Notes under the pieces: generated by a model
Seen by the model: only the letters and a program-made list of their open reading frames with translations
The model's database searches: none
Told to the model about the DNA's origin: nothing
In this document: positions 1 to 6,889 of the stretch, one piece after another
Position numbering within the stretch: position 1 is the stretch's first letter
How the letters are laid out: each line of letters begins with the position of its first letter
Program-made: the position numbers and the translations under genes
From: Basidiobolus heterosporus B8920
Lineage: Eukaryota > Basidiobolomycota > Basidiobolomycetes > Basidiobolales > Basidiobolaceae
Length of the DNA: 11,861 bases
Reading direction: 5' to 3'
Assembly (NCBI GenBank): GCA_000697455.1
Contig: JNET01029530.1
Span: 1-11,861, forward strand

Positions 1-10
1 AGATCATCGT

Positions 11-175
11 CTAGCTTAATAATTCATCCACCAATTCTGGTACCATAACTCTACGGGTGAAATAGGGAGAGTAAATAGGGAGACTTTCCGCAAAAGGAAA
101 GGAGGTTGATGACAGGTGAACTCTTCGACTGAATGAAGTCTCGAGGTAAGGTGGAAAAACGTATTGGATAATAAA
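11..175 (-). other. Possible terminal exon of a minus-strand gene (doubtful)
   Basis: On the minus strand a frame is open from 175 down to a TAG at 11-13, 54 codons, without an upstream ATG. It ends in a plausible amphipathic tail (VMVPELVDELLS). A second minus-strand frame is also open across most of the stretch, which weakens the case. It resembles no family I know. It could be the last exon of a split gene or simply chance. Confidence 0.12.
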
Positions 176-352
176 CTATATCTTTCCTAAATTAACGGTG
201 TACAGGGAATGTGTTTACCAATATTCGCCAACTCCTTGTCTAGTCTCCGCATCCTACGTCGTCAAATATATAGTCAATATACTAAGGACAGTTCAGCCCT
301 AGATCAGGTTAAATATGGGATAACCAGACTCTTCAAGTTTTCTTTCTATTGA

Positions 353-511
353 TAGGGTTAGGGATAGTATGAATTGTGATTAGAGTGGCTTGGTTCGAAT
401 CTCAATCTGTATTCAACTTATGCCGATTTTTGAATCTCTATAATTGGGTAACTTAAAATTTCGTATCGCAGATTGAAATAACGAATTATAGAGCTAGAAC
501 TTAGGGTTAGG
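353..511 (+). repeat. Two telomere-like TTAGGG-type motifs
   Basis: TAGGGTTAGGG lies at 353-363 and TTAGGGTTAGG at 501-511, both on the plus strand. Each is nearly two units of the TTAGGG telomere repeat that most filamentous fungi use. They are too short to be telomere remnants with confidence; Tbf1/TRF-type factors bind such motifs at internal sites in some fungi. Confidence 0.4.
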
Positions 512-1209
512 CCAGAGAATATGCATCTGCTCCGTTAAGGATGGAGTGGCATCCCAACGGTACTGTATGTGTCCGGTGTTGATATTTTGCGATTCCATCG
601 TGATTCTGTCATGGTTTGTCGTGGTTTTGTCGTTGGTTGTTCAGTACCAGCGTTAAGGAAATGTAATCAGGCCTACTTGCTTTCTCGCGTTTGTTCAGTA
701 AATGCCCAATGCGTTGACTGTTCTTCTAAATCGTGTACGTATCTGAAAATACATCTTTGTAAATATCTCAGATCGGCATCTTTGACTACTTAAAATATCG
801 AATGTGAGCTTTACTTGGAGGAAAGTGCCGTCAAGGGCAGGTCATGGCTATGCTAATATATCTGCTCACCATCCCATCCACAAAATCTCGAATGACATCA
901 TAACATCACTGATGCGTTAATCTAGTCAGGTTCAGCTATTCGGTGAGGTATTTATGCTTCAAGAAAGTCCTGAGGTTGACCCAGATCTTTAGAATTACGT
1001 GGTGCTCGTGGGTGTTTCTGTATCGAATAAAGCATCGGTGTCAGTAGGCTTCACAAAGATGCATTTGATAAAGAAGGAAATCCAAACTCTTTTGGAAAGA
1101 ATGTTGACTAAGCAATCCTTCTCCCCCACATTACCTATACAATTCATAATCAAGGGGAAGTAGCAGAGAGACTATCCACAACGCTTCGGCAATGGCTTCG
1201 TTGGACCCT

Positions 1210-1223
1210 GTCACGTGACGCGT
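1210..1223. promoter_or_regulatory. Overlapping E-box and MluI cell-cycle box
   Basis: GTCACGTGAC at 1210-1219 is a perfect 10-bp palindrome centred on CACGTG, the site of bHLH factors such as Cbf1 and Pho4. It shares two bases with ACGCGT at 1218-1223, the MCB element bound by MBF-type factors. It is 936 bp before the STE12 ATG, so its target is uncertain. Function is inferred from motif identity only. Confidence 0.3.
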
Positions 1224-1663
1224 GGCGATCCTGTTTGGAGATGGTACTATATCGCTTAGGTGGGATTTGAGGTGGTTGTTTCTTTTCTGCATCAATATCA
1301 CAACGCTCTTGGTGTTTGACGATGAAACGAGAAAAGAGGCAAATGAGTATTTTCATATGAAAACCAGGTATCTCTATAATCAACTATGATACATTGGTGG
1401 TTTAAGTATTCGCTTTTATCTTGATAATGAGTAAGATATCTCTCTGTACGAGTAAACACAACATACATAGTCTAGAATGAATAATCGCAGTAGGGTGTGT
1501 AAAGTGATGTTCGTTGAATTTTTCTCAAGAAAATATCGAGACTTTCCGAGTCCTACTTGATCTCGACCAGTGTACGTTAGGAAGAATACTGCTAAATAGT
1601 TTGCATGAACCAAGTAATGACCAAAGTGTTTTATAACAGCACAATATTAGCTATCAACCATCG

Positions 1664-1684
1664 ACTATCCGCTATCCACTATCC
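1664..1684 (+). repeat. 7-bp tandem repeat, three copies
   Basis: ACTATCC, GCTATCC and ACTATCC follow one another without gaps; on the other strand this gives three GGATAG cores at 7-bp spacing. It lies about 460 bp upstream of the STE12 start. GATA factors prefer HGATAR, so these G-preceded cores are imperfect sites. Confidence 0.5.
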
Positions 1685-1843
1685 ACATGAAACTGCATGT
1701 GTATCTTGTATGGATCCAGAGAAAGTTGTATTTGTCAAATTAAGCACACTTTTAATTATACAGTGGTGCGTCGCTCGCGTACCAAGTAGTATTAGAAATC
1801 GGCGTTTGATTCCTTGGGGATAATATCCCATTGAATCTCAACT

Positions 1844-1850
1844 TGAAACA
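1844..1850 (+). promoter_or_regulatory. Pheromone response element (Ste12 site)
   Basis: TGAAACA is the exact consensus that yeast Ste12 binds. It sits 42 bp upstream of the TATA box and 296 bp before the ATG of a gene that itself encodes a Ste12 protein. Two one-mismatch relatives lie further up, TGAAACT at 1688-1694 and TGAAACG at 1323-1329. The arrangement suits positive autoregulation, but a sevenmer can occur by chance. Confidence 0.4.
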
Positions 1851-1891
1851 GGCCAAATCTGCAAGGAACTAAGCCATGTTCAACGGCATCG

Positions 1892-1899
1892 TATAAATA
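1892..1899 (+). promoter_or_regulatory. TATA box of STE12
   Basis: TATAAATA, a canonical TATA element, lies 247 bp upstream of the chosen ATG. It implies a transcription start around 1920-2000 and a leader of roughly 150-220 nt. Confidence 0.55.
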
Positions 1900-1915
1900 T
1901 CAAGACATCGGCCCA

Positions 1916-2119
1916 ATGCACTATTATCCCAGATTGACGACCTTAGAAAGCCCTCCGCTGCTTTGGCCTAACAAATCAAACGAGAGAATAAAAGAGAACC
2001 TTGTCCCTTCAGAGCATCCAAGTCTGCTCTTCTTGGGCAATATCACCCTATCCCCAACATATCCTATCTATCTTTGGAACGCAAGGCATCTGTTTTTGGA
2101 ACACACCCCTTTGTGTTGA
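1916..2119 (+). other. Possible upstream ORF in the STE12 leader
   Basis: The only ATG between the TATA box and the STE12 start opens a 67-codon frame that ends 26 nt before the main ATG. It has no recognisable domain. Its ATG is only 17 bp after the TATA box, so it may lie upstream of the transcription start and never be in the mRNA. If included, it would dampen STE12 translation. Confidence 0.2.
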
Positions 2120-2145
2120 GACATTAAAGTGAATTGCCACCAAAT

Positions 2146-3705
2146 ATGACGGATCAAATTAGCCCTGAACAAGTGGAACAGATGCAACTTTTCTTGGCCA
2201 CCGCGCCAACAAATTGGGATCCAGGCCATACTATACGAAGATTCATGCTCCCAAATGGTGAATACATCTCGTGTACATTATGGAATGATCTCTTCTACAT
2301 TACTGGCACCGATATTGTACGTTGTTTGGTCTTCCGTTTTCAGGCCATTGGTCGTCCAGTGAAAAACGTCAAGAAATTTGAAGAAGGAGTGTTTAGTGAC
2401 CTGCGCAATCTCAAGCCAGGCACTGATGCAAAGCTGGAAGAGCCCAGATCAGAGTTCTTGGAGATGCTATACAAGAACAACTGCATCCGGACGCAGAAAA
2501 AGCAAAAGGTGTTCTTCTGGTATTCTGTACCCCACGATCGTCTGTTTATGGACGCATTGGAGCGTGATCTGAAGCGAGAGGCTCTTGGAATTGAGCCTAC
2601 CACGGTTCCTATCAACTCCCAAGGTGCAATTACTATGCCGATTACCCCACCTTCGGACTATCTAAGCTACAATCTGAGTGATTCCTTTAGTGGTTCCTCC
2701 GACTCATCAGGGTCCGAGTTGATAACACCTTCAGCTACGCCTGTAGTTGATCCCAACCCTGATTTTGGGGGATATCATCCCGATTCAGGTTCAATGACTG
2801 GTATGAGCGCAACGATCAACAGTTGGGTGCCCAACTCGTTATGGTCATCCTCCCCTAACGAAATGAGCTTCGTCGAACCGACGGGGTCTACTGGAAACTC
2901 CTTTGACCCGTTCAATCTCGACTTTACTCTTCAACTGCAAAATGACTCACAGTGCCTGTTGGGAATCTCGGAGCAATCCCAAAACGAGAATCCCGAGAAT
3001 CTTGACTCCATGTACTGCACATCATACAGCAACTTGGGTGAGGATTTCCAAGAGCTGCGAATCCTTAATAAGATTCTGAACAATCCAATCTCACTGTTAG
3101 ATAACGGAATGCCTGAAGATAATCAAGTTCTCAACACTCCTGAATTTATGCCAAGCACCTTTTCAAGATGGGATCACATGAACCGCACTAGAACATCCTT
3201 GAATTTATTGAACACGTTCAAAGGGCCTATGGGCTACAAACAGCGTCGGAGAAGGTCTATAGTTAGAAACGCTACCTGGGCAGCACCCAGCACAACCGAG
3301 TACCAGTATGGACAAAGTGAAAAGCCGTACGAGCGACCTTATTTACCAGTGCGAAGACAGTCCACAGGGGAGTTGAAGAATTATATGTGCACGTTCCACT
3401 TATGTGAGAAAAGATTTAAGCGTTACGAGCACTTGAAGAGACACCTCCGTACTCATACAGGAGAAAGACCGTATCTGTGTCCGATAGAAGACTGCGGAAA
3501 AGGCTTTTCTAGAAGTGACAATCTACATCAACATATGAGAGTTCATGGGGAAGTTGAAGCTGAAACCATCAGTAATTATGATTCTGAAACGTTCAGTAAT
3601 TCAGAAATCGATCCGTTAGAGACAATAACGTTGACAAAGAGCCCGAGTAATGAGTCTGTGGTGATGGAGGGACTGGATGTTAAACGAGAGCCCTGGATTT
3701 TATGA
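2146..3705 (+). CDS. STE12: STE12/SteA-type transcription factor (STE domain plus two C2H2 zinc fingers)
   Basis: This encodes a 519-residue nuclear DNA-binding protein, the usual end target of the Fus3/Kss1-type MAP kinase pathway for mating, filamentation and host invasion. The STE homeodomain-like region covers about residues 11-150 and keeps hallmark blocks such as [20 protein letters not shown] and [13 protein letters not shown] Ser/Thr-rich stretch (about 165-205) carries several TP/SP sites that a MAP kinase could use. A basic QRRRRS cluster at 366-371 could be a nuclear localisation signal. Two C2H2 fingers occupy about 413-467 with a HTGERP linker. The tail ends in VKREP, matching the sumoylation consensus. 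The first ATG in frame is 2146, with A at -3; the four codons before it start with TTG and are leader. No intron is needed. Family is certain; the exact regulatory role is inferred. Confidence 0.96.
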   Translation: MTDQISPEQVEQMQLFLATAPTNWDPGHTIRRFMLPNGEYISCTLWNDLFYITGTDIVRCLVFRFQAIGRPVKNVKKFEEGVFSDLRNLKPGTDAKLEEPRSEFLEMLYKNNCIRTQKKQKVFFWYSVPHDRLFMDALERDLKREALGIEPTTVPINSQGAITMPITPPSDYLSYNLSDSFSGSSDSSGSELITPSATPVVDPNPDFGGYHPDSGSMTGMSATINSWVPNSLWSSSPNEMSFVEPTGSTGNSFDPFNLDFTLQLQNDSQCLLGISEQSQNENPENLDSMYCTSYSNLGEDFQELRILNKILNNPISLLDNGMPEDNQVLNTPEFMPSTFSRWDHMNRTRTSLNLLNTFKGPMGYKQRRRRSIVRNATWAAPSTTEYQYGQSEKPYERPYLPVRRQSTGELKNYMCTFHLCEKRFKRYEHLKRHLRTHTGERPYLCPIEDCGKGFSRSDNLHQHMRVHGEVEAETISNYDSETFSNSEIDPLETITLTKSPSNESVVMEGLDVKREPWIL

Positions 3706-4936
3706 AAATTTATCGACAAGCTCTATTAGCACAAAAACCCTTGTAAAAACCAGTTTTGAACCCTTTATCCTTTACTCCCAAAGAAACCTGTTCACAGTTT
3801 TGTTTGAGGTAGTTCTACTCCCTTATTTTTATCTCAAGGAAGATCAAAAGACATCTTTTAAAGTACATACATATTGGTGAAAAAAGAACAAGTTTTACAA
3901 GTTTCTCTTCAAGCTAAGCAATAGAACCCTCACTAATATTCTGCATATATTTTCTCACCCTTCCTTCCTTTTGAGCCACCTCGAGTTAGTAGTTCGAACT
4001 CACGAGGGGATGAGTGAATCAGTTAGTCACAAAGCATTGTTTGTAATTTTCTATTGACGTACGAATTACTCCATTTATCATCGGTTAATATCATCAATCC
4101 CACATTGGACAACAATTGGCTTATTTTATGGATTTCAGCGACAAAATAAACTGATTTTTAACCGAGCCTGTCACATCTTGAACAGCCGACCTTGACTCTT
4201 TTCTCAGCTTTCCTCCTAATCCATGCTTCAGGCTATAAGCCTTACCAAGAATGTTTGTCGATTTCGATGCGCCTGGGGGGGAACAGATTATGAGAAGGCA
4301 GCCACTATTCATAAAAAGCAACATATGAAACTTAACAAGGTCAAGGCAAATAGCTAGGAAAGTTCTCAGACACGGCGTTTCTAAGTGGTCTTCGCCATAG
4401 ATCTTATTCGAGCATCTATGTTGATCTCCTCATCCCAACAAGTATTCTAGATTTTAGCCACCGAATTCACGCAGCAGAGGTGCAAGTAGCTGTTAGTCAA
4501 TGGAACAACCTACATCCTATAGATCTCATATCACAGCATTTCGGTTGAGGCGATATAGGTGCTTCGATATAGGTGCTAGACCTTATACTAATAAGTTTAA
4601 ATTGCGTAATAATAAAACATAAAAAGTATGCAAACATTGAGCAAAATTAGAAAAATCATTCAAGTGAGGATTCTTTCGCAGCCATCAACATTGCAATCAA
4701 GTGTCTGTAACATATCTTAATATATATCCATTGCTGACTGTAACAAGTTAAAATCTCTGCCTCCATTCTAATGATTGTATAGTTATGAGCATAAATATGT
4801 GCATAAAATTATGCCAAAAGTGCAAAACTAAATTTCCACGTAGTTCATCCTGGATCGTTGGTAGTAAAATGGGAATATTGCCCAATAGCAGGGCAGAGTT
4901 ACCCTCGATAATAAACATTCTCTGTGTTTGTAGGCC
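3706..4936. other. Intergenic region between STE12 and PDI
   Basis: I see no gene here. The left part must hold the STE12 3' end, but no AATAAA lies close to the stop; the first exact one on the plus strand is 4145-4150, and an AT-rich area around 3820-3890 is an alternative. A 14-bp tandem duplication lies at 4551-4578. The right part, AT-rich from about 4590, is likely distal promoter of the PDI gene. Confidence 0.6.
4551..4578 (+). repeat. 14-bp tandem duplication
   Basis: CGATATAGGTGCTT at 4551-4564 is followed directly by CGATATAGGTGCTA at 4565-4578, with 13 of 14 bases the same. It lies about 510 bp upstream of the PDI start and looks like a recent local duplication. No function is evident. 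Confidence 0.7.
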
Positions 4937-5000
4937 ATGATTGGTTCAAAGTACCTCACAACTCTACCTCTCCACGCACTGATGATGCTCGATTTGTTGG

Positions 5001-5042
5001 CCAATCTGAACAGGGTCTACCTATTTAAATATTCGACGTGTG
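5001..5042 (+). promoter_or_regulatory. PDI core promoter: CCAAT box, TATA box and ACGTG core
   Basis: CCAAT is at 5001-5005, and the palindromic TATA-like TATTTAAATA at 5022-5031, 53 bp before the PDI ATG. GACGTGTG at 5035-5042 contains an ACGTG core of the sort bound by Hac1/XBP1-type unfolded-protein-response factors, a plausible input for an ER chaperone gene. A second CCAAT lies at 4882-4886. I found no full ERSE (CCAAT, nine bases, CCACG). The TATA assignment is reasonable; the UPR element is a guess. Confidence 0.4.
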
Positions 5043-5083
5043 TGAATCGGGCTTTTTACACTTCTCAACCGACACAAAATACC

Positions 5084-6574
5084 ATGCGTCCTTTCCGTTC
5101 TTTTGTCACAGCTTTGGCTCTTTTGTCAGCCCCTCTTCTTGCTTACGCTGAGGAGTCCGATGTCTTAAGCCTCACTAAGGACTCCTTCAAGTCTGTAGTT
5201 GATCCTGAGAAGCTTATGCTTGTTGAGTTCTTCGCTCCTTGGTGCGGTCACTGCAAGGCTTTGGCCCCTGAGTACGAGCAAGCCGCCACTACCCTTAAGG
5301 AACAAGACGTTAAGCTCGCTAAGGTTGACTGTACCGAAGAAACTGATCTCTGCCAGGAGTTCGAGGTTACCGGCTATCCTACTTTGAAGGTCTTCAGAGA
5401 AGGTTCTCCAAGCGAATACAACGGACCCCGTAAGGCCGATGGTATTGTTAGCTACATGAAGAAGCAATCCCTTCCTGCCCTCTCCGAAGTCACTCTTGAT
5501 TCTGTTGAGACATTCAAGGATTCCGATAACGTTGTTGTCGTTGGTTTCTTCCCCTCTGCCGATTCTGAGGAATACAAAGCCCTCAAGCAAGTTGCTGAGG
5601 AGATGCGCGATGATTTCCTTTTCGGTGCTTCCGTTGATGCTGAAGTTTTGAAGAAGTTCGATATTAAGGAATCTGGTGTTGTTCTCTTCAAGAAGTTCGA
5701 TGAAGGAAAGAATGTTTATGAAGGCAAGATCTCTGCTGACGAGTTGAAGCAATTCATCCGTGTCAACTCTGTTCCTCTTTTGGACGAGATTGGTCCTGAA
5801 AACTACGGTACCTACATCGAATCCGGACTTCCTCTCACCTATATCTTCTACTCCAGTGATGAAGAGCGTGAAACCCTCCACAAGGAACTCAGCCCTGTCG
5901 CCAAGGACAACAAGGGAAAGATCAACTTCGTTTTCATTGATGCTGGCAAATACGCCAGCCACGCCGATAACCTTAACCTCAAGGCTGAATGGCCCGCCCT
6001 TGCTATCCAAGATACCGAAAGCTATGCTAAATATCCTTTCGACCAATCACAAGAGCTCACTGCTGACAACATTGGTGCCTTCGTCAAGAGCTACTTGGCT
6101 GGCGAAGTCCAACCTTCCATCAAGTCCGAGCCCATTCCCGAGAAGAACGACGCCGATGTTAAGGTTGTTGTTGCCGATCAATTTGAGGAAATCGTTTTTG
6201 ATCAAGACAAGGATGTTTTGATCGAATTCTACGCTCCCTGGTGCGGACATTGCAAGAAGCTTGCTCCAATCTACGAGAAGATTGGTGCTACTTACAGCAA
6301 GCATAACGACAAGATCGTCATTGCCAAGATGGACGCTACTGCCAATGATATTCCTGCCAGCGCAGGTTTCCAAATTCAAGGATTCCCTACTATCAAGCTG
6401 TTCAAGGCCGGTAAGAACGAGATGGTTGACTACGATGGTGATAGAACCGAGGAATCCTTCATTGAATTCTTGAACGAGAATGCTGTTAACAAAGTTGAGG
6501 TTGTTGTTGAAACCGTAGAGGCTACTCCCCAACAAACCCCTCAACAAGAAGATCCTGAACACGATGAATTGTAA
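5084..6574 (+). CDS. PDI1: Protein disulfide isomerase, ER lumen
   Basis: This 496-residue enzyme makes, breaks and rearranges disulfide bonds in proteins folding in the ER. Residues 1-22 form a signal peptide (basic start, ALALLSAPLLAYA, likely cut before EES). The layout is a-b-b'-a': an active thioredoxin domain with CGHC at 54-57, two inactive thioredoxin-fold domains in about 135-350, and a second active domain with CGHC at 387-390, both in the FxAPWCGHCK context. An acidic, Gln/Pro-containing tail ends in HDEL (493-496), the ER retention signal. Length matches fungal PDIs. I chose the ATG at 5084, in an ACCATGC context, because it starts directly at the signal peptide and follows a TATA box; an in-frame ATG at 4937 would bury the signal peptide 49 residues in. 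No introns. Confidence 0.97.
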   Translation: MRPFRSFVTALALLSAPLLAYAEESDVLSLTKDSFKSVVDPEKLMLVEFFAPWCGHCKALAPEYEQAATTLKEQDVKLAKVDCTEETDLCQEFEVTGYPTLKVFREGSPSEYNGPRKADGIVSYMKKQSLPALSEVTLDSVETFKDSDNVVVVGFFPSADSEEYKALKQVAEEMRDDFLFGASVDAEVLKKFDIKESGVVLFKKFDEGKNVYEGKISADELKQFIRVNSVPLLDEIGPENYGTYIESGLPLTYIFYSSDEERETLHKELSPVAKDNKGKINFVFIDAGKYASHADNLNLKAEWPALAIQDTESYAKYPFDQSQELTADNIGAFVKSYLAGEVQPSIKSEPIPEKNDADVKVVVADQFEEIVFDQDKDVLIEFYAPWCGHCKKLAPIYEKIGATYSKHNDKIVIAKMDATANDIPASAGFQIQGFPTIKLFKAGKNEMVDYDGDRTEESFIEFLNENAVNKVEVVVETVEATPQQTPQQEDPEHDEL

Positions 6575-6889
6575 AGAGACATTTACACACACAAAAATTG
6601 ATCGCTTCAAGATTTCCATGTATTTCTAGAACCAGCCACTCATCTATTTAATCCTTTTTGTATGCTGAGCAACTCATCCAAATAAACCTGAAATATATCT
6701 TCATGTAAAATCTGTCTAAATCAATTATTGACTCAAACTGAAGTTAATCATCCTAGGTTTGATTGTGAATAGAGACAAGCCACTAATGTTAGGAAGGATC
6801 ATTCAATTTTCTCGTATTTAATTAGGGATATAGTCTTGACACTAACTCCATCCTTCCCAATCCCAACTCGAAGTGCAAGTGCTTACAGG
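6575..6889. other. PDI 3' region and Aven promoter
   Basis: This 315-bp spacer holds the PDI poly(A) signal and, at 6815-6821, a TATA-like TATTTAA 69 bp before the proposed Aven start codon. No other coding sequence is seen. Confidence 0.5.
6681..6686 (+). terminator. Poly(A) signal of PDI
   Basis: AATAAA lies 107 nt after the PDI stop codon, followed by T-rich sequence. It is the nearest exact match downstream of the gene. Confidence 0.55.

Larger units (their letters stand above)
1..1843. other. Left intergenic region, no gene recognised
   Basis: No open frame here has a composition or motif I can tie to a protein family, and the longest ATG-free or ATG-started frames are under 80 codons. 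What can be seen is small: a 13-bp-period direct repeat (60-70 and 73-83), two telomere-like elevenmers (353-363 and 501-511), a 10-bp inverted repeat (436-445 with 484-493), an E-box/MCB composite (1210-1223) and a 7-bp tandem triplication (1664-1684). The right-hand part is probably distal promoter of the STE12 gene. A multi-exon gene with very short exons cannot be fully excluded. Confidence 0.5.

Noticed and set aside
392-401. GGTTCGAATC, resembling the B box of a tRNA gene
   Set aside because: The flanking bases do not pair into a T stem (two of five pairs fail), no acceptor stem or proper A box is found on either strand.
436-493. 10-bp inverted repeat CTCTATAATT / AATTATAGAG with a 38-bp spacer
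   Set aside because: It is AT-rich, has no flanking target-site duplication and encloses nothing recognisable, so chance is the better explanation.
3991-4006. Second TTCGAA-type B-box-like motif within a short palindrome (AGTTCGAACT)
   Set aside because: No T stem, anticodon arm or acceptor stem can be drawn around it.
4614-4624. Exact match to the budding-yeast ARS consensus (reverse orientation)
   Set aside because: That consensus is specific to budding yeasts, and an AT-rich intergenic region produces it readily; the genes here point to a different fungal group.
4940-4976. ATTGG followed by CCACG upstream of PDI, considered as an ER stress element
   Set aside because: Spacing is 27 bp and the CCAAT is inverted, which matches neither ERSE (nine-base spacer) nor ERSE-II (one-base spacer).
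5165-6619. Long minus-strand open frames opposite PDI (293 and 190 codons)
   Set aside because: They are antisense shadows caused by the strong codon bias of PDI; their translations match no family, whereas the plus strand encodes a complete enzyme.
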